From DASUDX01 sp036275365 (GTDB lineage Bacteria; Pseudomonadota; Gammaproteobacteria; Nevskiales; Nevskiaceae), in NCBI GenBank assembly GCA_036275365.1, contig DASUDX010000033.1, forward strand, positions 1-25,431: a stretch of DNA of 25,431 nt, written 5' to 3'. Of this stretch, positions 8,189 through 17,451 are shown one piece after another. The translations under genes were made by a program, and so were the position numbers. Each line of letters starts with the position of its first letter. The first letter of the stretch is position 1. A model generated the notes under the pieces. The model searched no databases. It saw only the letters and a list, made by a program, of their open reading frames with translations, and was not told the DNA's origin.

Positions 8189-8845
8189 TCAGCGCGGGGC
8201 CATGCCCTGGCTGATGAAACGCATCACCTCGTCCATCACCGCCGGCTCCGGCCGCTGGCCCTGCCAGAGGCAGTAGCGCTGACCGAGGAAGTGCCCGATG
8301 CCCATGATCGCCCAGGCGCGGGTTTCCGCATCGCCGGGGCTGATCTGGCCGTCGGCGGCCGCGGCTTCCAGGGCCTTGGAATAGCCCTGGGCGAGGCGCT
8401 CGTAGTACTCGCGGAACACGGTTTCGTCGACGAACTGCGATTCCTGGACGATCCGGTACAGGCCCGGGTGGGCGCTGGCGAACTCGAGGAAGGCATCCAG
8501 GCCCAGCCGCTCGCTGTGCAGGCGGTCGGTGGCGCCGCGCACGGCATCGGCCATGTGCTTGCGCAGGGCGTGACCGATCTCGCGGACCAGGGTCACGAAG
8601 ATCTCTTCCTTGCTGTGGAAGTACAGATAGAAGGTGCCCTGGCCGACGCCGGCGCGCAGGGTGATCGAACTCACCGAGGCGCTGTGGAAGCCCTTGTGGC
8701 CGAACTCTTCCTCGGCGGCGGCGAGCAGCTTGCGGCGGGTGGCCTCGCCGCGGGCGGTGGCGGGGACCAGAAGCTTGGGCGGATGGGACTTGGCGTCCAT
8801 TTCTTCGTCGTGGCGTTCGGCCAGGATGGCACGGGGCGTGAGCAT
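8189..8845 (-). CDS. TetR/AcrR-family transcriptional regulator
   Basis: One-component repressor of the TetR type. 218 aa from ATG 8845; a GGAAG lies 9 nt upstream. An alternative ATG at 8800 would give 203 aa. The DNA-binding domain is at about residues 36-80 (ATRRKLLAAAEEEFGHKGF, SVSSITLRAGVGQGTFYLYFHSKEEIF), the classic TetR helix-turn-helix with the GTFYLYF turn. The rest is a helical ligand-binding domain (FLEFASAHPGLYRIVQES). It precedes the acyl-CoA ligase and glycosyltransferase genes on the same strand, so it probably regulates them and itself. Regulation of fatty-acid or aromatic-acid metabolism is a reasonable guess, since many TetR proteins beside acyl-CoA ligases bind acyl-CoA. 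Confidence 0.9.
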   Translation of the reverse strand: MLTPRAILAERHDEEMDAKSHPPKLLVPATARGEATRRKLLAAAEEEFGHKGFHSASVSSITLRAGVGQGTFYLYFHSKEEIFVTLVREIGHALRKHMADAVRGATDRLHSERLGLDAFLEFASAHPGLYRIVQESQFVDETVFREYYERLAQGYSKALEAAAADGQISPGDAETRAWAIMGIGHFLGQRYCLWQGQRPEPAVMDEVMRFISQGMAPR

Positions 8846-8909
8846 GGGCGGCGGCTTCCAGTGGCGGAGCCGGGCGCGGGGTGACCCGGGCGTCGGCTCC
8901 AGAGAGAGG

Positions 8910-8929
8910 ACAGTCCAGCGGCAGACTGT
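8910..8929. promoter_or_regulatory. Candidate TetR operator palindrome
   Basis: ACAGTC (8910-8915) and GACTGT (8924-8929) form a perfect 6-bp inverted repeat with an 8-bp spacer, 65 bp upstream of the TetR gene start. Size and position fit an autoregulatory TetR-family operator. No clear -35/-10 pair was found next to it. Confidence 0.45.
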
Positions 8930-8951
8930 TGCCCTGGATTGTTCCGTCCTC

Positions 8952-8970
8952 CCGGGCCCCGCAGGCCCGG
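8952..8970 (-). terminator. Stem-loop after the patatin-TMEM175 operon
   Basis: CCGGGCC (8952-8958) pairs perfectly with GGCCCGG (8964-8970) around a 5-nt loop, 36 nt downstream of the DUF1211 gene stop. There is no T tract, so it could be a weak terminator, a pause site or simply message-end protection. Confidence 0.35.
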
Positions 8971-9005
8971 TGCGGGACCAGCGGTGGCACCGGCCGGAAA
9001 CTCGG

Positions 9006-9782
9006 TCATTCCGTGCGGCTTGTCGAGGGCGCTCCGGCGGCAGGGTGTGTGGGAAGGCGCTCACAGGGCGGGCGCAGGCGGGCCCGCCACAGCGCGTGCA
9101 CCGGCATCACCACCCCGAGCAGGGAGAACTGCATGCCGCCGATGAACGACCAGCCGGCCGGCAGCAGCAGCGACCAGACCAGCCCATGCAGACCGGTGGC
9201 GGCCAGCAGCAGGCAGGCCTGCAGCTCGGTCACCGTCTCGTGGCGCTCATAGGCATCCAGCGCCAGCGCGGCGCTGCGCCCCAGGGCCAGGGCGTAGAGC
9301 GCGGCCACCGCCAGCCCCAGCACCAGATAGCCGCCGGTGAACACCACGAACTGTCCGCGCAACTCCTCGACGCTGCTCAGGGCCATCGCCGGCGGCAGCC
9401 AGCCACCGCTGATCCAGGCGAAGAAGCTGGCGCAGGCGATCTTCAGCGGGTAGACGAAGACCAGCACGGCAAAGATCAGCACCCCGGTCAGCGCGATCGC
9501 CGCGCCGTCCTCCAGGCCGTAGCGCCGGCTCCAGTTCACATGCAGGGCCCAGATCGGCAGCAGCACCGCGAAGCTGGCGGCGAAGGCCGGCATCTGCTTG
9601 AGCGCCGCCACCAGCGCCGGCCAGTTCTCCGGGATCGCATCGAGCGAGATCACCAGATAGGTCAGCGCCAGGGCAAAGGCCGCGTCGGTCAGGCCTTCCA
9701 GCCGGGTCAGCCCGGCGCCGCGCAGGCGAAAGCCGGCCTTCACCGGCAGGGCCTCCAGACCAGGGCCGTGCCCGGGCGCCAT
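9006..9782 (-). CDS. TMEM175-like (DUF1211) membrane protein, putative potassium channel
   Basis: 258-aa polytopic membrane protein. After a soluble start it has the family signature in the first membrane helix: R27-LEG-LTD-AAFALALT. TMEM175 channels carry R...FSD...A..T; here FSD reads LTD (31-33), keeping Arg and Asp but not Phe-Ser. About five or six further hydrophobic segments follow (for example ALTGVLIFAVLVFVYPL and FTGGYLVLGLAVAALYALAL). Bacterial TMEM175 homologues conduct potassium; activity of this variant is unproven. The ATG at 9782 follows the patatin stop by 3 nt, so translation is probably coupled. It ends in a Pro/Arg-rich tail. Confidence 0.8.
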   Translation of the reverse strand: MAPGHGPGLEALPVKAGFRLRGAGLTRLEGLTDAAFALALTYLVISLDAIPENWPALVAALKQMPAFAASFAVLLPIWALHVNWSRRYGLEDGAAIALTGVLIFAVLVFVYPLKIACASFFAWISGGWLPPAMALSSVEELRGQFVVFTGGYLVLGLAVAALYALALGRSAALALDAYERHETVTELQACLLLAATGLHGLVWSLLLPAGWSFIGGMQFSLLGVVMPVHALWRARLRPPCERLPTHPAAGAPSTSRTE

Positions 9783-9785
9783 CGC

Positions 9786-11255
9786 TCAGCGCACCGCCCG
9801 CAGCGCGGCCGGCGCACGGCGCCCGCGGCCCGGGCGCGCCGGACGCTGCTTGAGCAGCAGCAGGCAGGACTCGAAGCTGCGCGAGATCGCACTCTGCAGG
9901 CGGATGCGCTCGAGCTGTGGCCAGGTGGCGCGCTCGCCCTCGCGGATGAAGGCGGCGATGTCCTGCGGGCTGGGGTTGCTGAACATCTTCAGCAGCTGGG
10001 CCGCGCTGTGGCGGGGAAACAGGGTGATGTCCCCGGCGTAGCGCTGGGCCACGATCTGGTCCAGCTTGCCGGCCCAGCGGCCGAGGCCGACATGGCCGAG
10101 GTGGTCGCGCGCCAGCCGCAGGGTGCCGCGGCTGGCATTGCTGGCCAGGGCCTGGGCAAAGGGCAGCACGCCGCGCTTGCGCGGCCGGGCGTTCTGCAGG
10201 AACGGCACCACATGCGGGTTGGTCTGGCTGACGATGTAGTGATTGACATTGTGCAGGCGGGCCAGCCGCAGCATCGGCAGATCGGCGGCGATGGTGCCGT
10301 CGATCCAGCGCTGCGAGGGCAGATAGGGCACCGGCTCGCCGGTGTAGTCGCGGGCCTGCAGCATCACCGGCGGGAACACCCCCGGCACCGCGCAGCTGGC
10401 GAGGATGGTGCGGCCGATCAGCACATTCGGCGCGGTCAGATAGTTCATCAGCCGGCCCTGCTGGTGCGGCTCGGCCGGCGAGATGCTGACGCCGAGAATG
10501 CGCCGGGTGCGTTCGAAGGCCTCGGTGAAGGTCTCGCCCCCGACATTCTGCTGCAGACAGGCCTCCAGCACGGAGGGGTCCATCACCGCACCCTGCTCGA
10601 CCGCATGGCGCAGGCTCAGGCGCTGGAAGGCGGACAGGGTCAGCGAGTTGGGATCGAACAGGGCGGGCAGCTGGGCATCGTCGCGGGTGCAGACCATGCC
10701 GGCGATGATCGAGCCCGCCGAGGAGCCGCTCAGCACCCGCGGCAGCAGGTCCTGCTCGAACAGCGCCTTGATCACCCCGAGGTGGAACATGCCCAGCGTG
10801 GCCCCGCCGGAGAGCAGCAGGGCCGAGCGGCCGAAGCTGCTGCCGCTGCGCTTGAAGAAGACGATCTTGTCGTCCTCGGAGAAATCCGGGAAATCGCCCG
10901 CGCAGAGATAGTCCAGGCAGCGGCAGATCTCGCCGACATAGGCCTCGATCAGGCGCTTGGTGCCGGTGCGCGAGTAGGCGTAGAGCCGCGGGTTGCCGAT
11001 GTTGCCGAGATTGCCGTGCAGGCCCTCGGTGAGGGTATAGACCAGCTGGCGCACCTCGCCGGCGCTGCGCAGGCGGCGCAGCTCGCCCAGGCGCTGGCGG
11101 ATCAGCAGATGGTCGTAATCCTCGCTGGCCTCGTCCTCCTTCCAGGCCTCGGCGCCTTCCAGCCGGTCCAGCTCGAGGGCGATGGCGCGCCAGCTGGCGT
11201 AGTCGCCGGCCTGTTCCAGGTCGCGGACCCGCGCGGCGATGAGGGAAGCGGACAT
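9786..11255 (-). CDS. DUF3336 / patatin-like phospholipase or triacylglycerol lipase
   Basis: 489-aa lipid hydrolase. The N-terminal ~120 residues match the DUF3336 type (DYASWRAIALELDRLEG, LRQLVYTL-like, HGNLGNIGNPRLY), the arrangement known from yeast Tgl3/Tgl4/Tgl5 and plant SDP1 triacylglycerol lipases. The patatin domain follows: oxyanion glycine loop SGGATLGMFHLG (149-160), nucleophile elbow GSSAG with S179, and the DGT motif with D319, giving a complete Ser-Asp dyad. The C terminus (about 470-489) is Arg/Pro/Ala-rich. No signal peptide is seen, so it is probably cytoplasmic or membrane-associated. The likely job is turnover of storage or membrane lipid. It is first in a two-gene unit with the TMEM175-like gene. 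Confidence 0.9.
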   Translation of the reverse strand: MSASLIAARVRDLEQAGDYASWRAIALELDRLEGAEAWKEDEASEDYDHLLIRQRLGELRRLRSAGEVRQLVYTLTEGLHGNLGNIGNPRLYAYSRTGTKRLIEAYVGEICRCLDYLCAGDFPDFSEDDKIVFFKRSGSSFGRSALLLSGGATLGMFHLGVIKALFEQDLLPRVLSGSSAGSIIAGMVCTRDDAQLPALFDPNSLTLSAFQRLSLRHAVEQGAVMDPSVLEACLQQNVGGETFTEAFERTRRILGVSISPAEPHQQGRLMNYLTAPNVLIGRTILASCAVPGVFPPVMLQARDYTGEPVPYLPSQRWIDGTIAADLPMLRLARLHNVNHYIVSQTNPHVVPFLQNARPRKRGVLPFAQALASNASRGTLRLARDHLGHVGLGRWAGKLDQIVAQRYAGDITLFPRHSAAQLLKMFSNPSPQDIAAFIREGERATWPQLERIRLQSAISRSFESCLLLLKQRPARPGRGRRAPAALRAVR

Positions 11256-11367
11256 GCCCGGAGTGTACCCAAGAGCGCCGCCGGCTCCGGGTGGGCGCGA
11301 CCGGGTGGGTGGCCCCGCCGGTCGGCTGCACTATGCTGCCCGCTCCTCCGCCGCCCCCGACGCGCCG

Positions 11368-11856
11368 ATGCAAGAGTACGCCTGGCTGATCCAGATCGCG
11401 GCCGTGATCGTGGTGCTGATCGGCCTCGCCGGTGCGGTGCTGCCGGTGCTGCCGGGCCTGCCCCTGGTGTTCGGCGGGCTCTGGCTGATCGCCTGGGGCG
11501 ATGACTATGCCCGCGTCGGCTCGGTCACCCTGATCGGCCTTGGCGTGCTCACCGGCCTCGGTCTGCTGCTCGATTTCATCGTCGCCAGCCTCGGCGCCCA
11601 GCGCGTCGGTGCCAGTCCGCAGGCCATCACCGGCGCCACCCTCGGCACCCTGGTCGGGCTGTTCTTCGGACTGCCGGGCCTGATCCTCGGCCCCTTCATC
11701 GGCGCCGTGCTGGGCGAGCTCAAGGCCCGCCGCGGACTGGAGCAGGCCGCCGCCTCCGGGGTCGGCACCTGGGTGGGCCTGCTGCTGGGCACGGTGGCCA
11801 AGCTCGCCATCGCCCTGACGATGATCGCCGTGTTCGCCTTTGCCTGGTTTGTCTGA
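11368..11856 (+). CDS. DUF456 family membrane protein
   Basis: 162-aa hydrophobic protein of the DUF456 family, function unknown. Typical features: an N-terminal helix followed by GLAGAVLPVLPGLPLVFGGLW, a second helix pair (LIGLGVLTGLGLLLDFIVA), the GAQRVGASP turn, a glycine-rich ATLGTLVGLFFGLPGLILGPFIGAVLGE segment and a final helix. The ATG at 11368 begins the conserved part; upstream there is no strong ribosome-binding site. It is divergent from the patatin gene (112-bp gap) and 23 nt before the flavin oxidoreductase gene, so those two are probably co-transcribed. Confidence 0.85.
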   Translation: MQEYAWLIQIAAVIVVLIGLAGAVLPVLPGLPLVFGGLWLIAWGDDYARVGSVTLIGLGVLTGLGLLLDFIVASLGAQRVGASPQAITGATLGTLVGLFFGLPGLILGPFIGAVLGELKARRGLEQAAASGVGTWVGLLLGTVAKLAIALTMIAVFAFAWFV

Positions 11857-11879
11857 CCCGATCCTGATCGAGAACCGCC

Positions 11880-13202
<1,323 letters not shown>

Positions 13203-13227
13203 GCGGTCCGGCGGCGTCCGGCACAAA

Positions 13228-13259
13228 CAGAAAGGCCAGCCGCGAGGCTGGCCTTTCTG
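13228..13259. terminator. Bidirectional Rho-independent terminator
   Basis: A perfect 14-bp stem (13228-13241 with 13246-13259) and a GCGA loop. The stem ends in AAAG on one side and CTTT on the other, so it can act on both strands. It sits between the convergent flavin oxidoreductase and RND exporter genes. Confidence 0.88.
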
Positions 13260-13275
13260 CTGAAGCCGGTACCGC

Positions 13276-15876
13276 TCAGTGGCCGGTGATCTTGCCGGCC
13301 GAGTAGTCCGCCATCAGCTGCTCACGGTTGACGAAGAAGCAGGCGAAGGCCGGCAGCAGCACCACCGCCGCCACCGCGTTGGCGATGAACATGATGGTGA
13401 GCAGGATGCCCATGTCGACCTGGAACTGCAGGCCCGAGAGCATCCAGGTACAGACGCTGGCGCCGAGGGCCAGCGCGGTGACGATCACCGCCTTGCCGGT
13501 CTGGTGCAGGGTCTGCTCGTAGGCCTTGCGCAGGGTCATGCCCTTGCCCACGCACTCCTCCAGCACCGAGTAGATGTAGATGCCGTAGTCCACGCCGATA
13601 CCGGCGGCGAAGGCGGCGACGGGGAGCGTCGATACCTTCATGCCGATCTTGAGATAGACCATCACCGCGTAGGAGAGGTAGCTGACCAGCGCCAGCGGTG
13701 CCAGCACGCAGATCAGGCCGGCGAGGCTGCGGAACGAGGCCCAGACGCAGAGGGCGATGAACACGAACAGCCAGAGCAGCACGCGCGGCTCGGTCACCTC
13801 GATCACATCGTTGGCCGCCGCCATCACGCCCACATTGCCGGTGGCGAGCTTGAAGGTGACCGGCGAGTCCTTGTCCTGCTCGGACCTGAACTGCTCGACC
13901 TGACGGACGATCTCGTCGATGGTGTCGGCCTTGTGGTCAGCCGTGAAGATGAAGATCGGCATCGCACTGCAGTCCTTGTTCAGCAGGCCGCTGGAGGTCG
14001 GGAACTGCTGCACCGCCACCACCAGCGCGCCGCTGTTGCGCGGCAGCACCTGCCACTTCGGATTGGTCTCGTTGAAGGCGTTGAACACCACCTTGGCCAC
14101 TTCCGGCAGCGAGAGGGTGGACTGCACGCCGGCGGTGTTGCGCATGCGCCAGGCGAAGCGGTCGATCTCCTCCATGATCGGATAGTCGATGCAGCCGTCG
14201 GCCTTGTTCTCGGCGATCACCTTGAGGATGTCGACGCCGATGGCGAACTCCTGGACGATCTTCTCGGAGTCGAGGTTGTAGCGGGAATCCGGCCGCAGCT
14301 CGGGCACGCCGTTGTGCAGCTCGCCGATGGCCAGCTCCTGGCCCTTCCACTGCGACCAGCCGAACACCGCCGCCGAGGCCACCAGCACCACGCCGGCCAC
14401 CTTGGGTTCGGTGATCACCGAGATGCCGCGCCACACCGGGGTGAAGATGGCATCGCGCGAGAGCTGGTGCTGGCGGAACTTCTCCGGGTCCTTCACCGGG
14501 GCATAGGTGAGCAGACAGGGCAGCAGGATCTTCTTGCAGACGATGATCGCCACCAGGCCGAACATGGCGTTGATCGCCATCTCCTGCACGATGCCGATCG
14601 GGATCAGCAGGATGGTGCCGAAGCCCACCACATTGGTGAGCAGGGCGGTGATGCCCGGAATCACCAGCCGGCGATAGGTGGCCTGCGAGGCCTCGAAGCT
14701 GCCGAGCTTGTGCTCGGCCACTTCATAGAGCCAGAAGCTGGTGATCTGGATGCCGTGGCTGACGCTGATCGACAGCACCAGGAAGGGCACCAGGATGGCG
14801 AAGGGATCCAGCCCGTAGCCGGCCAGGCGCAGGATGCCCAGCTCCCAGACCACCGCGAGGATGCCGCAGGACAGCGGCAGCAGGGCGATCAGCGGCGAGC
14901 CGGTGTACCACCACAGCAGCAGCCAGATCAGGAAGATGGTGATGGCGAAGAAGCTCACCACTTCCAGGGTGGCGTCGGCGATGTCACCGACCACCTTGGC
15001 GAAGCCGACGATGTGGATGTCGACCTTGGGGTTGTAGTCCGGGTTCTCGACCTTGGTGACATCGAGGTTCCAGCCGCGCACATACTCCAGCTGGCTGATG
15101 CCGTCGGCATTGGTCACCGGCACCGCGAAGTTCTTGAGCTTCATCATCCGGCCCGGCTCGCTGTAGCCGGTGGTGACCAGATCGCCCTTCTTGAAGCTGC
15201 CGACATCGCGGGTGGCGCGGTACTCGTACATCGCCGGGTTGATGTAGCGCTGGCGCACATCCTCGATCAGGTGGGCGGTGGCCACGTAATCGAGCTTCTG
15301 GCCGGTGAGCGGGTCGATCTCCAGCAGCTCGGAGAACACCATCGCGCCGTTCTGGTCATTGGCCACCAGGCGGCCGATGATCTTGGCCTTGGAGACATTG
15401 CTGCGGATCCGCTGCAGCATCTCCTCGGTCGGCTGGTAGTCGGCCGGGATGACATTGCCGCCCTGGAAGCCTTCCTCCACCACCTCGAGGTAGCGCACAT
15501 CCGGGGTGAACAGCGAGCTCACGCGGGCACGGTCGATGCCGGGCAGGAAGAACACCGAGTCGGTGAGCTTGCGCAGCGTCGACATGTAGTCGGCGTTGTA
15601 GATGTCGCCGCCCTCCTCCTTCTGGATGAGGGCGAACAGCACCGTGTTGGCGCCGCCGAACTCCTGCTGGTACTGCTTGAAGATCTGGATGTACGGATGC
15701 CCCAGCGGCAGCTGCTTCTCGAAGCCGGCGTCGGTCTTCAGATGCGCCGCGTTCCAGGCCATGAACAGGGTCATGAAGAACAGCACCCAGAGCGTGCGGG
15801 CACGCTTCTGGAAGATGATCGGCTCGGTCAGGCGGATATAGGCCTGCGAAAAACGACCGCGTGCGTCGCCAGACAT
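13276..15876 (-). CDS. MMPL/RND-superfamily exporter
   Basis: 866-aa inner-membrane transporter of the RND superfamily (MMPL type, large predicted exporter). Its layout is an N-terminal helix (about 27-45), a first periplasmic domain (about 46-310), a helix bundle including SFFAITIFLIWLLLWW and FAILVPFLVLSISVSHGIQ, a second periplasmic domain (about 510-700), then a second bundle (LWLFVFIALCVWASF, PVAAFAAGIGVDYGIYIYS, GILLTIMFIANAVAAVVLLP). The duplicated sterol-sensing-type halves and the GVDYGIY motif are typical. Relatives occur beside DUF1302/DUF1329 lipid or hydrophobic-compound export genes; none are present here, so the cargo is unknown. The start at ATG 15876 has a strong GAGGAG 5 nt upstream. 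Confidence 0.9.
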   Translation of the reverse strand: MSGDARGRFSQAYIRLTEPIIFQKRARTLWVLFFMTLFMAWNAAHLKTDAGFEKQLPLGHPYIQIFKQYQQEFGGANTVLFALIQKEEGGDIYNADYMSTLRKLTDSVFFLPGIDRARVSSLFTPDVRYLEVVEEGFQGGNVIPADYQPTEEMLQRIRSNVSKAKIIGRLVANDQNGAMVFSELLEIDPLTGQKLDYVATAHLIEDVRQRYINPAMYEYRATRDVGSFKKGDLVTTGYSEPGRMMKLKNFAVPVTNADGISQLEYVRGWNLDVTKVENPDYNPKVDIHIVGFAKVVGDIADATLEVVSFFAITIFLIWLLLWWYTGSPLIALLPLSCGILAVVWELGILRLAGYGLDPFAILVPFLVLSISVSHGIQITSFWLYEVAEHKLGSFEASQATYRRLVIPGITALLTNVVGFGTILLIPIGIVQEMAINAMFGLVAIIVCKKILLPCLLTYAPVKDPEKFRQHQLSRDAIFTPVWRGISVITEPKVAGVVLVASAAVFGWSQWKGQELAIGELHNGVPELRPDSRYNLDSEKIVQEFAIGVDILKVIAENKADGCIDYPIMEEIDRFAWRMRNTAGVQSTLSLPEVAKVVFNAFNETNPKWQVLPRNSGALVVAVQQFPTSSGLLNKDCSAMPIFIFTADHKADTIDEIVRQVEQFRSEQDKDSPVTFKLATGNVGVMAAANDVIEVTEPRVLLWLFVFIALCVWASFRSLAGLICVLAPLALVSYLSYAVMVYLKIGMKVSTLPVAAFAAGIGVDYGIYIYSVLEECVGKGMTLRKAYEQTLHQTGKAVIVTALALGASVCTWMLSGLQFQVDMGILLTIMFIANAVAAVVLLPAFACFFVNREQLMADYSAGKITGH

Positions 15877-16001
15877 GTCGGCTCCTCGATGAGTGTTCTT
15901 ATCTCTGAGGACGCCCGGTCACTCCCCCGGGGCTCCCTGCGATTTCGGATCGGGGCGCTGGGCCCGCGACGGCTCGGGCGCTTCGAGGCGACCGCGAATC
16001 C

Positions 16002-16031
16002 AAGGTAGCCTTGCGTTGCGCTTGCAGTCAA
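16002..16031 (-). promoter_or_regulatory. Promoter of the RND exporter, overlapped by a small palindrome
   Basis: Minus-strand TTGACT (16026-16031), an 18-nt spacer and TACCTT (16002-16007). A perfect 5+3+5 palindrome CAAGG-TAG-CCTTG (16001-16013) covers the -10, a position suited to a repressor. The resulting untranslated leader would be about 120 nt. The promoter begins right after the stop of the upstream beta-propeller gene. Confidence 0.5.
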
Positions 16032-16037
16032 GGCAAT

Positions 16038-17363
16038 TCAAGGCCTTCCGCCGCGAGGCGGCATCAGCCTCAGCGCCAGCAGCAGCGGTGGCCGCAGCGG
16101 CGCCTGCGGATCGAGTCCGGCCGACCCGCGGGCGTATCGCCAGGGGCTGTTGGCCACCAGCACCAGACGCTCGTCCACCACCACCCCGAGCGTGGGTTCA
16201 TCGAATTCGCGCAGGGCCTGGGCCAGCACCTCGTGGGCGGTCACCTGCCGTCCACTGGCATCCAGCCGCAGCCGCAGCACGCGGCGCGGCTGCACCCCGT
16301 TCTGGATCGCCAGCAGGTCGCCGCGATGCGCCACCAGCCCGTCGATGCCGATGGTGGTGAGCGTGTCCGGCACCTGCACCGGCTCGATCTGCCCGCTCTC
16401 CAGCGCCACCCGCTGCAGGCCGCGGCCGTAGTCCGCCACCAGCAGGGCGCTGCCGTCCGCGCTCGGGGCCAGACCCTGCGGGCCATCGAGGCTGCGTGGC
16501 GGGGTGAGCGCCCGCAGCTGGCGGGCGCCCGGGTCCAGCCGCCACAGCCGGCCAGCGCCGCTGTCACTGATGAACACCCCGCCCTGCGCATCCACCCACA
16601 GATCATTGAAGGCATGCAGCTCGCCATCGGCCGGGGCTTCGATCCGCGCCACCAGCCGGCCGTCCTCCAGCGCATAGGCGAGCAGGGCCGCGCGCCCGGC
16701 CAGCAGGGGATCGTGATCGCGCATCTCCGGATAGGCGCTGCTCACCACCCACAGGCGGTCGCGCCCGGGCTCGATGGCCAGACCCTGCACGCTCCACAGC
16801 CCCTCGCGGGCGAACACCACCGGCGCCGCGTCCGGGCCAACGGCCACGATCTCCCGCTGCGCCACCGACCCCAGCAGCCAGCGCTGGCGGCGGCCGTCCC
16901 AGGCCAGGCCCTCGGGGAAGAAATCGCGGCGCGGCAGTTCCAGCACCGGCTCGCCCTCGCCCTGCGGGCGACCGTTGTCGCGCAGCCGATCGAACAGCTC
17001 GCGCAGCCGCGGCTGCTCGCGCACCCGCTCGAACGCCGGGTCCAGCGCCAGATCCTCGGTCAGCCCCTGGCGCGCCAGGCTCTCCAGCAGGGTGGCGGTT
17101 CGTTCGACCTCGCCATCGCCGGCCGCCAGCGCCGCCAGCGCCCGCCGCGGTCGCGGGTCCTGCGGACGCATCGCCCGCATCGCCTCGAGTGCGCGGGCGA
17201 GGCCGATGCGGTCGCGCAGACGCCGCGCCTGCTCGGCGGCCCGCACCTGCTCGGCGTAGGCCTCGATCGTCGTGCGCTGGGCCAGCACCGGCCCCGGCAG
17301 CAGGCCGGCGCCCAGCAGCAGCAAGGGCAGCAGCAGGCGCGGCAGGCGGCGCGGCAGGGGCAT
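16038..17363 (-). CDS. Secreted SMP-30/gluconolactonase-like beta-propeller protein
   Basis: 441 aa from ATG 17363, with a clear signal peptide (Arg-rich start, Leu-rich core, cleavage after PGPVLA near residue 28). Residues about 30-140 are helical, Arg/Ala/Leu-rich and resemble a TPR-like scaffold (IGLARALEAMRAMRP, ALAALAAGDGEVERTATLLESLARQGL). Residues about 155-435 are a beta-propeller with SMP-30-like repeats: FFPEGLAWD, VQGLAIEPGRDRLWVV, FNDLWVDAQGGVFISDSGAGRLWRLD, GPQGLAPSADGSALLVADYG and IGIDGLVAHRGDLLAIQNG. The repeated D-x-x-G-N/D-x-x-V/I-x-D pattern supports the fold; catalysis is not assured. A GTG at 17390 could extend it by nine residues. It precedes the RND gene, which has its own promoter. 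Confidence 0.82.
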   Translation of the reverse strand: MPLPRRLPRLLLPLLLLGAGLLPGPVLAQRTTIEAYAEQVRAAEQARRLRDRIGLARALEAMRAMRPQDPRPRRALAALAAGDGEVERTATLLESLARQGLTEDLALDPAFERVREQPRLRELFDRLRDNGRPQGEGEPVLELPRRDFFPEGLAWDGRRQRWLLGSVAQREIVAVGPDAAPVVFAREGLWSVQGLAIEPGRDRLWVVSSAYPEMRDHDPLLAGRAALLAYALEDGRLVARIEAPADGELHAFNDLWVDAQGGVFISDSGAGRLWRLDPGARQLRALTPPRSLDGPQGLAPSADGSALLVADYGRGLQRVALESGQIEPVQVPDTLTTIGIDGLVAHRGDLLAIQNGVQPRRVLRLRLDASGRQVTAHEVLAQALREFDEPTLGVVVDERLVLVANSPWRYARGSAGLDPQAPLRPPLLLALRLMPPRGGRP

Positions 17364-17384
17364 GGCGGAGTCTAGACCGGGTGC

Positions 17385-17412
17385 TTGCACATCGTGCGAA
17401 AACGACTAGGAT
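17385..17412 (+). promoter_or_regulatory. Promoter for the 17452 gene cluster
   Basis: TTGCAC (17385-17390), a 16-nt spacer and TAGGAT (17407-17412), 39 nt before the ATG at 17452. A small inverted repeat GCAC-ATC-GTGC (17387-17397) overlaps the -35. An AT-rich stretch and a strong GGAGG ribosome-binding site follow. Confidence 0.55.
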
Positions 17413-17451
17413 TCAATCCAAGTTTATTAAATTCTCACAACCGGAGGTCGC

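Noticed and set aside
8634..11504. 956-codon plus-strand frame across the TetR, DUF1211 and patatin genes
   Set aside because: It spans three well-supported opposing genes and their gaps, and has no domain; GC-driven absence of stop codons explains its length.
13279..16008. 909-codon plus-strand frame opposite the RND exporter
   Set aside because: Antisense shadow; the composition is His/Asp/Glu/Gly-rich and the RND gene has clear membrane segments, promoter and ribosome-binding site.
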